Shown here in pieces: positions 1 to 8,000 of a stretch of DNA of 10,358 nt. How positions within the stretch are numbered: position 1 is the first letter of the stretch; each line of letters starts with the position of its first letter. The DNA is from JACRBK01 sp964427955 (lineage in GTDB: Bacteria > Chloroflexota > Anaerolineae > Aggregatilineales > Aggregatilineaceae), in the NCBI GenBank assembly GCA_964427955.1, contig CAYRWY010000191.1, positions 1 through 10,358 on the forward strand. The letters run 5' to 3'. Made by a program: the position numbers and the translations under genes. Below the pieces are notes generated by a model. It was not told the origin of the DNA and searched no databases. It was given only the letters and a program-made list of their open reading frames with translations.

Positions 1-2369
1 TTGCTGACCTGTCCCAGATCGGTCTGCTGGACGGCGCGCAGGCCGGGGATCTCTGCCAACAGGACGACGATCAACAGGCTGGCGAATCCCAACAGGTACG
101 ACCGCCCGAGCATCATATCCACCTCGCCGAAGAATTCCGCCCGGTACGAGTGATTCAGCCAGTAACCCGCCTCGCGCCCGATGGGTATTCCGACCAGCGC
201 GCCCAGCAGGGCCATGATCAGCAGTTCGAGCGTCACCGCCATCGCGATCTCGCGCTGCGTCGATCCCAGCGCCCGCAGGATCGACAGTTCACCGCGCCGC
301 TCGCGCAGGCTGGCGTTCACGGTGTTGTACAGCAGCGCCAGCGCCAGGATGTAGCCGAAGCTCCCGAAGATGATCGTCCCTACCAGGAAGAACTCCAGGT
401 AGTGTTCCAGGTCGTAGCGAAAATCGGCGAAGACTTCGACCGCGACGACGCCCGGCACGTTCTTGACGATGGCATCGCGCACGGCGGCTTTTTGACCCGG
501 CTCGACGCGCACCAGGGCTTCGTTCACCGGGAACACCCCGCCCGGCGTCCACTGGATCAGGAGGCTGCGCGGGACGAAGACCGGGCTGCCCAGCACGTAC
601 GACACCACGCCGAGCACCTGGACGGGGCGCTCCTGGCCGAAGGCGCGCAGTTGCAGCGTATCGCCGACCTTGACGTTCAGCACGCGCTGAAGATTATTCC
701 CGATCCACACGCCATCCCCGCGCGAAAACGCGCGCTGCCCCTCGACGGTCCGCAGGTCCAGAAACGGCGACTGCTCGTCGAGGGCAATAGCCAGCGTATC
801 CAGGCTGTCACCATTCGCCCGGACGACGGCGACCGGGCCGAACAGTGCCGCCTGCACCGCGTTCACGCCTTCCAGGGCGCCGATCTGAGTTTGCAGGGCC
901 TCAGGTGCAGCCAGGCTGTTCAGGTCCACGCGCAGGTCGAAAGCGTTCGACCGGTAGTAGTCGTCGAAGCGCACGGTGAGCGTGTCCCACATGGCCAGCG
1001 CCGAAAAGACCATCATCGATCCGGCCACCATGCCCAGTGCCGTGCTCAGCGAGCGTCCCGGCGTGCGCAGCAGGTTGCGCACCGTCTGGCGCAGCGCCAG
1101 GGGCAGAAAGTGCAGCGGGGCGCGGCTCAAGGCGTTCGGTGTTTTGGGCGTGGCCGGGCGGAGCGCGATGCCCGGCGGAGTCGCCGATTGAGTCCAGGCC
1201 GGATAGGCCCCGGCAAAGGTTGATCCCAGCGCGGCGACGCCGAAGCCCAACAGCATGAAGGGGATCTGGGGCTTATTCACGTAGCCCGGCAGATCGCCGT
1301 CCGAAATATAGCTCAAGAAAGTGTTCATCACCCAGAACGAGTTGAGATAGCCCAACATACTCCCGGCCAGTCCTCCGCTTACGCCGATGATGGCCCCGAA
1401 GGTCAGGTAGTGTGTCACCAACTCGCGCCGGGTGACGCCCAGCGAGCGCATCGTCCCGATCTGGCGCCGCTCCGCTTCGACCAGCCGCGCCAGCAGCACG
1501 CTCGTGATCAGCGTCGATCCGACCAGGAACAGTCCCGAATAAAAGCGCATCAAGGGGAAATTGCCGTTGATGAGGGCCTCCACCACGCCGCCGCTGGCGG
1601 TTTGGGTACGCGCGAAAACTGCCGCGCCCGTCTGCCCGGCTACCAGGGCGTTGAGGTCCCGGCCTACGGCGTCCTTGAGACCCTGCCGCGCGTCGGCGTT
1701 TTTTCCTTGCACGGTGACCACGATCTCGTTGAGTTCACCCTCGCGCCCCGCCAGGGCAGTCAGCTCCGAGTACCGTATCCAGGCCGCGCCGAAGGTGGAG
1801 GGGGTGGGAAAGGGCGCTTCCGGGCTGCGTCCGGCAATCAGAAATTCCGGGTTGAAGACCAGTCCCGCCACGTGCAGATCGTGTAGTTCGCCCTCGACCG
1901 CGACTTGCAGGGTGTCCCCGGCGTGGATGCCATGCCGCTCCGCGAACGCCTTGAGCAGCAGAATATCGCCCGGTGCCTGGAGCGCGTGACCCTTCAGCAC
2001 CGCCGGCTGGTTGATCGACGGCTGGCGGTCGTCCGGCACGGAGATCAGGCGCAGGCTGGCCAGGTAATCGCGCTCCGGGTCGAGCTTGACTCCCGCCTCG
2101 ATCACCAACCGTCCTTCTACCCGGTCCACGCCGTCGATGGCGCGCGCCTGTTCGACCATGTCCGGCGGCAGCGCATCGGCCCGCACCTGGAAGTCCATGT
2201 AATGCAAGTCGTCGTAGGCGTGGTAGATCGAGTTCAGCATATTCACGCCCGCCGGGTACATGGCCCCGTAGAAGGTGGTGCCCAGCGTAATCACCAGCCA
2301 TACCGCCAGAAACTGCCCCCGGTTGGCCCGCAAATCGCCGATGATTTTTCGTCGTAGGCTTTTCAGCAT
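1..2369 (-). CDS. ABC transporter permease, duplicated MacB/FtsX type (3' end beyond window)
   Basis: Membrane subunit of an ABC exporter of the MacB/LolCE/FtsX class, which uses ATP hydrolysis outside the membrane bilayer to move or extract a substrate. The frame starts at ATG 2369 (MLKSLRRKIIGDLRANRGQF) and stays open for 789 codons to base 1. Seen: an N-terminal membrane helix (about 17-37), an extracytoplasmic MacB-like domain (about 45-260), a first FtsX domain (about 271-395) with EAERRQIGTMRSLGVTRREL, a further helix (about 440-460), a second extracytoplasmic domain, and a second FtsX domain (about 655-785) with the parallel motif RERRGELSILRALGSTQREI. This internal duplication is normal for the long-permease subclass. 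The last residues seen follow the final helix, so probably only a few codons are missing. The start lies 7 nt after the ATPase stop, and the AGGTG overlapping that stop is the likely ribosome site, implying translational coupling. The transported substrate cannot be told from sequence. Confidence 0.93.
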   Translation of the reverse strand, partial: MLKSLRRKIIGDLRANRGQFLAVWLVITLGTTFYGAMYPAGVNMLNSIYHAYDDLHYMDFQVRADALPPDMVEQARAIDGVDRVEGRLVIEAGVKLDPERDYLASLRLISVPDDRQPSINQPAVLKGHALQAPGDILLLKAFAERHGIHAGDTLQVAVEGELHDLHVAGLVFNPEFLIAGRSPEAPFPTPSTFGAAWIRYSELTALAGREGELNEIVVTVQGKNADARQGLKDAVGRDLNALVAGQTGAAVFARTQTASGGVVEALINGNFPLMRFYSGLFLVGSTLITSVLLARLVEAERRQIGTMRSLGVTRRELVTHYLTFGAIIGVSGGLAGSMLGYLNSFWVMNTFLSYISDGDLPGYVNKPQIPFMLLGFGVAALGSTFAGAYPAWTQSATPPGIALRPATPKTPNALSRAPLHFLPLALRQTVRNLLRTPGRSLSTALGMVAGSMMVFSALAMWDTLTVRFDDYYRSNAFDLRVDLNSLAAPEALQTQIGALEGVNAVQAALFGPVAVVRANGDSLDTLAIALDEQSPFLDLRTVEGQRAFSRGDGVWIGNNLQRVLNVKVGDTLQLRAFGQERPVQVLGVVSYVLGSPVFVPRSLLIQWTPGGVFPVNEALVRVEPGQKAAVRDAIVKNVPGVVAVEVFADFRYDLEHYLEFFLVGTIIFGSFGYILALALLYNTVNASLRERRGELSILRALGSTQREIAMAVTLELLIMALLGALVGIPIGREAGYWLNHSYRAEFFGEVDMMLGRSYLLGFASLLIVVLLAEIPGLRAVQQTDLGQVS

Positions 2370-2376
2370 GTCGCAC

Positions 2377-3081
2377 CTACCACCCGATCTCGTCTGGCTC
2401 ATAGGGCGTCGGGTTCGTCACGACATTTTGCACCTTGCCGCTGCCCAGCCGGATCACCCGGTCGGCGATGGTCGAGATCGCCGAGTTGTGCGTCACCACC
2501 ACGAACGTCTGCCGGGTTTCGCGATTCAGTTCGCGCATCGTCTTGAGGACCTCGACGCCGGTTTCCACGTCCAGGCTGCCGGTCGGCTCGTCGGCCAGGA
2601 CCAGGGCCGGATTTTTCGCCAAAGCACGGGCGATGGCGACGCGCTGCTGCTGCCCACCCGAAAGCTGGCCGGGGTAATGATCCAGCCGGTCGCTCAGCCC
2701 CACGCGGGCCAGCATGTCGGCGGGATCGTGGGCGTGGCTGTTGCCCATCTCGGCGGAGAGGGCGACGTTTTCCAGGGCGGTCAGCGTAGGCAGCAGGTTG
2801 AAAAACTGGAACACGAACCCGACCTTGCGGCGGCGGTAGAGTGTCAGGGCGCGTTCGGAGCCATTGCTGATCACTTCGCTGCTGATCTGGACTTCGCCGC
2901 TGTCGGGCGACTCCAGCCCGCCCAGGATGTTGAGCAGGGTGGTTTTGCCACTGCCGCTGGGACCGAGCACGACGACGAATTCCCCCGCCTCGATGTCCAG
3001 GCTCACGTCATCCAGGGCGATGATGAGACTGCTGCCCATCGGGTAGGTCTTGCGCACGTCGCGCAGCGCGATATAGCCCAT
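2377..3081 (-). CDS. ABC transporter ATP-binding protein (MacB/LolD family)
   Basis: Cytoplasmic ATPase that powers the permease encoded directly downstream. All diagnostic elements are visible in a 234-residue chain: Walker A GPSGSGKT (40-47), Q-loop FQFFNLLPTLTALENV (from 91), signature LSGGQQQR (140-147), Walker B LVLADEPTG with catalytic Glu165, D-loop SLD (169-171) and H-loop His198. The ENV segment after the Q-loop and the overall length fit the LolD/MacB group. I chose ATG 3081 (MGYIALRDVRKTYPMG) because AGAAAGG sits 8 nt upstream and family members normally begin at this point. An in-frame ATG at 3099 would add six residues (MRKATV), but its nearest purine-rich stretch is only about 2 nt away. 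It is the first gene of a two-gene operon reading away from padR, and an inverted repeat shared with padR lies at its predicted transcription start. Confidence 0.96.
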   Translation of the reverse strand: MGYIALRDVRKTYPMGSSLIIALDDVSLDIEAGEFVVVLGPSGSGKTTLLNILGGLESPDSGEVQISSEVISNGSERALTLYRRRKVGFVFQFFNLLPTLTALENVALSAEMGNSHAHDPADMLARVGLSDRLDHYPGQLSGGQQQRVAIARALAKNPALVLADEPTGSLDVETGVEVLKTMRELNRETRQTFVVVTHNSAISTIADRVIRLGSGKVQNVVTNPTPYEPDEIGW

Positions 3082-3117
3082 AACGGTTGCCTTTCTCATG
3101 CCCTGCGATTCGATATG

Positions 3118-3130
3118 TTACGTTTCGTAA
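3118..3130. promoter_or_regulatory. Candidate PadR operator at the ABC operon promoter
   Basis: Perfect inverted repeat TTACG-TTT-CGTAA, two bases downstream of the predicted -10 box of the ABC operon and covering its likely transcription start. Read in the direction of the ABC operon it is TTACGAAACGTAA, which differs at one base from the second copy read in the direction of padR (TTACGAGACGTAA). Assignment to the PadR protein is inferred from the arrangement. Known PadR-family operators are short dyads in promoters. Confidence 0.72.
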
Positions 3131-3132
3131 TC

Positions 3133-3162
3133 ATAGTAACACGAGATATGACCGTAAGTCAA
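3133..3162 (-). promoter_or_regulatory. Predicted sigma-70-type promoter of the ABC operon
   Basis: On the minus strand, a -35 box TTGACT (3157-3162) is separated by 18 bp from TACTAT (3133-3138), which is preceded by TG one base away, giving an extended -10. Transcription would begin near 3126, inside the inverted repeat at 3118-3130, leaving a leader of about 45 nt before ATG 3081. Overlap between start point and dyad suggests repression by steric blocking. Confidence 0.6.
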
Positions 3163-3193
3163 GCGACTTCCACCCCAACCTGACGGCGGATGG

Positions 3194-3222
3194 TTGCGAA
3201 AATGCCCGGAATAGACTAAGAT
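3194..3222 (+). promoter_or_regulatory. Predicted sigma-70-type promoter of padR
   Basis: A -35 box TTGCGA (3194-3199), a 17-bp spacer and a -10 box TAAGAT (3217-3222). Each box matches its consensus at four of six positions and the spacing is optimal. Transcription would start near 3229, within the second inverted repeat (3226-3238). The geometry mirrors that of the divergent ABC promoter. Confidence 0.55.
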
Positions 3223-3225
3223 GAG

Positions 3226-3238
3226 TTACGAGACGTAA
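3226..3238. promoter_or_regulatory. Candidate PadR operator at the padR promoter (autoregulation)
   Basis: Perfect inverted repeat TTACG-AGA-CGTAA, three bases downstream of the predicted padR -10 box. The shared core with the copy at 3118-3130 extends to GTTACG-N3-CGTAAT on the plus strand. The copies are about 108 bp apart centre to centre, one at each of two divergent promoters, which is what one autoregulated local repressor would need. Confidence 0.72.
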
Positions 3239-3260
3239 TATTCTGATATGGATGAGAACG

Positions 3261-3836
3261 ATGGCAGATGAATCAGAACGCGGTCTGACTACGCTGGAAC
3301 ATATCGTGCTGGGCCTGATCGGGGAGTCGCCCCAGTCGGGCTACAGCATCATCAGCGCGTTGGAAGCCGGGACCAACCGGTGGAGCGCCAGCCCGGGGGC
3401 GATCTATCCGATCCTCAAGCGCCTGGAAAAGCTGGGCTGCATCGCCGGGGAATTGGAGATGGTCCACGAGACCCGCCCACGCAAAATGTACCGGCTGACT
3501 CCCGCCGGGGAGCAGTTATTGGAAACGTGGCTGCGCGGGACGCTGTCGTGGAGCGAAGTGCTGGATGAGCGCGACGTGGTGCTGATCAAGTTCCTGTTCA
3601 TGGAGAAGCGCCTGACCCGCCAGGAAGTGCTCGCCTGGCTGGACGAATACGAACGCCTGACGCTTTCCTACGATATGCCACGCCGCATTTTTTACGAGGC
3701 CCTGAGCAAAGAGGTGTCGCTGCACCAGCAGTTGATCCACGAAGTGACCCTGATGGAACTCAACATGCAGCACACCTGGATTCAAATGGCGCGCCGCCGC
3801 CTCGAAGCGGATGCGCGCCAGCATCAGGATACTTAA
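3261..3836 (+). CDS. PadR family transcriptional regulator
   Basis: Small DNA-binding repressor of 191 residues, most likely controlling the divergent ABC exporter operon and itself. The N-terminal winged helix (about 12-90) shows family landmarks: LGLIGESPQSGYSI (18-31), recognition-helix region SPGAIYPILKRLEKLGCI (44-61) and wing/hinge RKMYRLTPAGEQLL (74-87). The C-terminal part (about 95-185) is helical and charged, as in the Vir_gamma_gamma-type dimerisation domain of the longer PadR subclass. ATG 3252 would add three residues (MRT) but has no visible ribosome site. ATG 3261 has GGATGAG upstream, so I prefer it, weakly. The nearest inverted repeat lies 22 nt upstream of this start. PadR proteins next to ABC exporters commonly respond to small toxic molecules or cell-envelope stress, but no ligand can be inferred here. 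Confidence 0.93.
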   Translation: MADESERGLTTLEHIVLGLIGESPQSGYSIISALEAGTNRWSASPGAIYPILKRLEKLGCIAGELEMVHETRPRKMYRLTPAGEQLLETWLRGTLSWSEVLDERDVVLIKFLFMEKRLTRQEVLAWLDEYERLTLSYDMPRRIFYEALSKEVSLHQQLIHEVTLMELNMQHTWIQMARRRLEADARQHQDT

Positions 3837-3857
3837 AGGCGGCTTTTAAAGTCGACG

Positions 3858-4763
3858 TTATTCCGCGTCCTGGTCGGGATTGACGTTGGACGGGGCCTGC
3901 CGCGTCTGCCGGATGGCGCGCGCTGCTTCCGAAAGGCGCTCAAAGTAATCGCTTTCGGTGATCTCGTTGACCTGCTCGCTGACTTTTTGCCGGTCGATCT
4001 GAATTTTGAGGACTTGCAGTTCGCGCTGAGCTTCGCGCAGGTCGTTCTTGACCTGCCCGAACATCCGCGCATTTTCGATGGCGATGGCGGCCTGGGTGCC
4101 AAAGGCCGTGAGCAGCGGAATGTCGTCGTTGCTGAAAATACCCTGTTCGATCCGGTTGTCAGCGTACAGGACCCCGACCACGCGCCCATGCAGGCTCAAG
4201 GGAATGCACAAAATCGAGCGCAAACCATGCTGCACCACGCTTTTCATCGCCTGGAAGCGCGCATCACCCTGCGCATTGGTGGTGATGATCGGTTCCATCT
4301 GCTCCAGGGCAGCGTTGACGATGCTGCGGCTGAAGAACACGTCGTCGTCGGACATCGTCTCCCGATCCCAGTTGCGGGCCGCCCGGATCGTCAACTCCTC
4401 GGTATCTTTGTTACGCAGCATCAGGTACGCCCGTTCTGAGCCTGTCAGGTGAATCACCGTGTCCATCACTTCCGCCAGCACCTGGTCAAGTTCCAGCGAC
4501 GAGGTGATCAGCGCGACGGTACGGACCAGCTCTTTCTGTTGGCCCAACTGCTGGATCACCCGGCGGCTGCGTTTTTGAGTGGACTCGATCTCCTGTTGGA
4601 CACCGCGCACCATGCTTTCCAGATCAACGGAAAGCTGAACGCCGTGCTGCTTGAGCGCCTGAAGGGTGCGCGTTAACACGGTGCTCAGATTCTTCGTCTG
4701 AGTCTGCGCTTGTTGTAGGCTGTCCGAAAAGTCGACCACGAGCTTATCTGCTTGTTCGGTCAT
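3858..4763 (-). CDS. GAF domain protein with flanking coiled coils, no output domain
   Basis: Cytoplasmic 301-residue protein; no signal peptide or membrane segment. An N-terminal helical region (about 10-80), rich in Gln and charged residues (QQEIESTQKRSRRVIQQLGQQ), runs into a GAF domain (about 88-235). The GAF fold is indicated by LELDQVLAEVMDTV (90-103), SILCIPLSLHGRVVGVLYADN (starting at 183) and the closing helix DDIPLLTAFGTQAAIAIENA (213-232). A second charged helix (about 235-265) follows, then a tail containing ESDYFERLSEAARAIR. GAF domains bind small ligands or mediate dimerisation in signalling proteins. There is no kinase, cyclase, phosphodiesterase or HTH output here, so it may act as a partner of another signalling protein. 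ATG 4763 has GGAGA 6 nt upstream. It converges on padR (21 bp between stops) and diverges from the protease gene. The ligand and function are unknown. Confidence 0.9.
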   Translation of the reverse strand: MTEQADKLVVDFSDSLQQAQTQTKNLSTVLTRTLQALKQHGVQLSVDLESMVRGVQQEIESTQKRSRRVIQQLGQQKELVRTVALITSSLELDQVLAEVMDTVIHLTGSERAYLMLRNKDTEELTIRAARNWDRETMSDDDVFFSRSIVNAALEQMEPIITTNAQGDARFQAMKSVVQHGLRSILCIPLSLHGRVVGVLYADNRIEQGIFSNDDIPLLTAFGTQAAIAIENARMFGQVKNDLREAQRELQVLKIQIDRQKVSEQVNEITESDYFERLSEAARAIRQTRQAPSNVNPDQDAE

Positions 4764-4834
4764 GCGTATTCTCCGACGTTTCCTAGATCCAGGCTCCCAT
4801 CCATGCCAATTATTTAGTCTCTCATTTCATCTGA

Positions 4835-4864
4835 ATCATAACGCCAACCGAGGGCTTTGAACAA
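4835..4864 (-). promoter_or_regulatory. Possible promoter of the GAF gene
   Basis: On the minus strand TTGTTC (4859-4864) is followed after 18 bp by TATGAT (4835-4840). The -10 box matches five of six consensus bases but the -35 only three. The leader would be about 65 nt. This is the best candidate I found upstream of the gene, but similar strings are expected by chance in an AT-rich stretch. Confidence 0.3.
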
Positions 4865-5029
4865 TACCATAACAAATTACTTATCCTACCAGGCCAGCCC
4901 GTAGCGTAAGATTAGTCCTTTTCAAGGGGGGAACCGCCGCCTGACTGCTTCCCCAATTGCCGAGAGTAGTTTATACTTGGGATGGGTGATTCTAGCTCAA
5001 TTTATCTCATTTTACTGATTCTATAGCTA

Positions 5030-5045
5030 TCCCTTGATTAAGGGA
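5030..5045. promoter_or_regulatory. Palindrome at the protease promoter, possible operator
   Basis: TCCCTT-GATT-AAGGGA is an inverted repeat with perfect six-base arms. It contains the TTGATT string (5034-5039) that is the best -35 candidate for the downstream gene, so a protein bound here would block RNA polymerase. It is unrelated to the TTACG-N3-CGTAA dyads near padR. No T-run follows, so it is not a terminator for either strand. Confidence 0.4.
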
Positions 5046-5064
5046 AATACTTGCCGGGTATTAT
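5034..5064 (+). promoter_or_regulatory. Possible promoter of the secreted protease gene
   Basis: TTGATT (5034-5039) and TATTAT (5059-5064; five of six consensus bases), separated by 19 bp, which is longer than the usual 16-18. Transcription would start near 5071, leaving a leader of only about 15 nt that still includes the GAGG ribosome site (5075-5078). The long spacer keeps confidence low. Confidence 0.3.
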
Positions 5065-5085
5065 GGCAATGAGCGAGGCGAACTT

Positions 5086-8000
5086 ATGAAGGTTGCTCGC
5101 AGCTTGTTATTGGCTCTGCTCCTTGTGGTGTTAGCGGGGGTTTTCCTGGCTCCACGGGCATTCTCGGCGGCGCAGACGCGGGCTGCCCGTGTGGTGGGAG
5201 ATCCGGCGGACTGGGCTTTGCGTGACCAACCGGAATATGTAGATTGGTTACGCCAACGGGGGGCGCGTGTTTCGGGAACGCCCACGACGAGCACCCAGGC
5301 CCGGCAGTCTCAGGCCGCCTGGACCTTTATGGTGTATATGGCCGCCGATAATGACCTGGAAGCCTTTGCCCTGGCGGACCTCAACGAAATGGAATTCGTC
5401 GGCAGCACGACCGACGTGAACGTCGTGGTGCAGCTTGACCGCTCCACGCTGTATGACACCTCCAATGGCGATTGGACCGACGCCCGGCGTTTTTTCGTGA
5501 CGCGTGATACCAACCTGACGCTGATTGGCTCGGAACAGGTGGGCGAAGTTGGCGAGGTCGATACCGGCGATCCGGCCACCCTGTCGGACTTCGTCACCTG
5601 GGCGATGCTGACTTATCCCGCGCAGCACTATGCCCTGGTGATCTGGGATCACGGCGGGTCCTGGCTGGGCGTTTCCACCGACGAGTCGGCAGAGTACGAC
5701 GACCTGACGCTGCCGGAGATGGACCAGGCGTTGGCCCAGATTGCGCCCACGACCGGCGTGGCTCAATTGGATCTGATCGGGTTTGACGCCTGTCTGATGG
5801 GCGGCTTTGAGGTTTACCGGACGATTGCTCCCTATGCCCGGTACGCGGTGGCGAGTGCGGAGCTGATTCCCGGCAATGGGTGGGATTATCTCAGCATGTT
5901 GGATGCATTGAGCGCCGATCCAACCCTGGATGGGGCGACCCTGGGGCGTACCATTGTCGACTCCTTCATCGCTTTTTATACCAAAGTGGTCACTAACTAT
6001 AAGACGTTCAATCTGGCCCTGGTGGACCTGGCACAATCCGACCAGGTGGTCACGGCTCTGCAAAACCTGTACGACGAGATGGACGCCGATCCCGAAGGGT
6101 CGCTGGTCGCGATCAGCCTGGCCCGCAGCGCCACCCCCGAATTCGGGGCTTTCGACGATCCCCAGTTCGTCGATTTTTGGGCGGCAGCGGATATGTTCCA
6201 GTTCATGAATCTGCTTTCGCAGCAGGTTCCGGACACCCCCTTAGGCGCTGCCGCCAGCGAAGTCTTCAAGACCGGCACGCAGATGACCCTGTACTACAAA
6301 AGCCAGGTGGAAGATCAATCCGATGAATACGGCGTGTCGATCTTTTTCCCTCGCAACGACGCCCTGTATAAACAAGGCGAACGCGATGTGCGCTATGTCA
6401 GTGAGGCTCCCCGTTCGCTGACGCTGTGGCAGGCGTTCCTCACCACCTTTTATGAGACGGCTGCCGCGCAGAGCAACCTGCTGACCCTGCAAGGGGCCGT
6501 GGAGGGCATTTCCTCGACCTCCGATGAGGCGCTGGTCGAATTGGGGTTTGGCCGCAGCACCATCGCCCAGGCGGCGTTTATCGTCACCCTGGATTTGGGC
6601 AATGGCCAGAATATCGTCATCGACTACGATCGCCTCGGCGCGGTTCAAGAGCAGGGCGCGACGGTCAGTTGGTCCGGCGATGTACCCTGGTTGACGAACG
6701 GTACGTCAGAAGTGCCGGTGCTGGTGATTCGCAGCCGCCGTGACAAAAATGTCGGGGTGGTCAACGGCAAGGTCTACCGCAAAGATGGCTCGTCCGTCCA
6801 GGCCCAGGTGGTCTTCGATCTCACGACCAACAAAGCGATCAGTGTATGGGGCTTCCGGCGCACTGCCGGGACGATCATGCCCTACGAACTGCATCCCGCG
6901 GCTGAGGACATTTTCCTGCCGTACTGGTTGGTGCTGGGGCCAGGTAACATTCTCATTCCCACGCCCGCCAACGAGCAGTTGGTGTTTGGCATCGAGCCAC
7001 TGTATCTCATCTGGAAGAAAGCCCCGCCCGGCGCCTATCACGTGATCCTCCAGATCGAGGACACAGCGGGCAATACGTCGCAGGACGAGTTAGCGATTGC
7101 GGTCGGCGAAGACCTCGACATCACGACCGTCGATCCGGATTCGGACGATTACGATCAGGATGGCATCCTGAACGCGTCGGATAACTGCCCGGTCAACTAC
7201 AATCCGGACCAGGCCGACAGTGATGGCGACGGCATCGGCAATGCCTGCGATGTGTTCGACGACACCGATACCGATGGGGATGGCATCCCCAACGCGAGCG
7301 ACAACTGCCCGGTGACGTACAACCCGGATCAAGCGGATTCCGATCACGATGGCATTGGCGATGTCTGCGAGGCCGTGGCCGACAGTGATGGCGACGGCAT
7401 CCCCGACGATTCCGACAACTGCCCGGCAGTCTACAACCCCTACCAGATCGACGCCGATCATGATGGGATCGGTGACGACTGCGATCCGCTGGTGGACAGC
7501 GATGGCGACGGGATCGCGGATAATTCCGACAACTGCCCTAGCGTGCCCAACCCGGATCAGGCGGATTCAAACCACAATGGCATCGGCAACGCCTGCGAAA
7601 CCGGGACGGACAGCGATGGCGACGGTATCCCGAACAGTTCTGACAACTGTCCCTACGTGGCGAACCCGGATCAGGCGGATGCCGACCATGATGGAATCGG
7701 CAATGCCTGCGATGCCGACTACGACGCCGACGGAGATGGCATCCCGAATGCCTCTGACAACTGCCCCACCGTGGCTAACCCCGGCCAGGCCGACAGTGAT
7801 GGCGATGGCGTGGGGGATGCCTGTGATACCGGGACAGACAGCGATGGGGATGGCGTGGCCGACAGCACGGACAACTGTCCCCTGGTCGCTAACCCGGACC
7901 AGATGAATACGGACGGCGACGTCCTGGGCGACGCCTGCGATTCCGACGATGACAATGATGGGGTGCTGGATGGGCTGGATAACTGCCAGTTTGTCGCCAA

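Larger units (their letters stand above)
4764..5085. other. 322-bp divergent intergenic region, relatively AT-rich
   Basis: No open frame of coding character is seen. The stretch is visibly poorer in G and C than the genes on either side and must hold promoters for the GAF gene (leftward) and the protease gene (rightward). Structure seen: an imperfect direct repeat, TGATTCTAGCT (4987-4997) and TGATTCTATAGCT (5016-5028); a palindrome TCCCTTGATTAAGGGA (5030-5045); and a six-base inverted repeat GGGGAA/TTCCCC (4928-4933 and 4949-4954) with a 15-nt loop and no following T-run. No small RNA or riboswitch could be recognised. Confidence 0.7.

Noticed and set aside
150..1223. Long plus-strand open frame (357 codons) opposite the permease
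   Set aside because: The minus strand gives a continuous permease with two FtsX motifs, while this frame is rich in Arg, Gln, His and Ala with no recognisable domain, typical of the opposite strand of a high-GC gene.
1735..2376. Minus-strand frame of 213 codons at the permease start
   Set aside because: It is a shifted frame of the permease: Arg/Gly/Pro-rich with no membrane helices, whereas the correct frame from ATG 2369 is membrane-like and open to the window edge.
2275..3183. Plus-strand open frame (302 codons) covering the ATPase gene
   Set aside because: It is antisense to an ABC ATPase with every motif intact and also runs across the promoter region; its composition is that of a shadow frame.
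3248..3271. Very short open frame from ATG 3248 (seven codons) overlapping the padR start, considered as a leader peptide
   Set aside because: No ribosome site and no attenuator structure; overlapping ATGs are expected by chance in this stretch.
3831..3852. Partly symmetrical sequence between convergent padR and GAF genes, considered as a bidirectional terminator
   Set aside because: The only continuous stem is AAAG/CTTT, extension needs a bulge, GC content in the stem is low and there is no clear T-run.
4928..4954. GGGGAA/TTCCCC hairpin considered as a terminator or leader structure
   Set aside because: Six-base stem with a 15-nt loop, no T-run on either side, and neither neighbouring gene ends here, as both diverge from this region.
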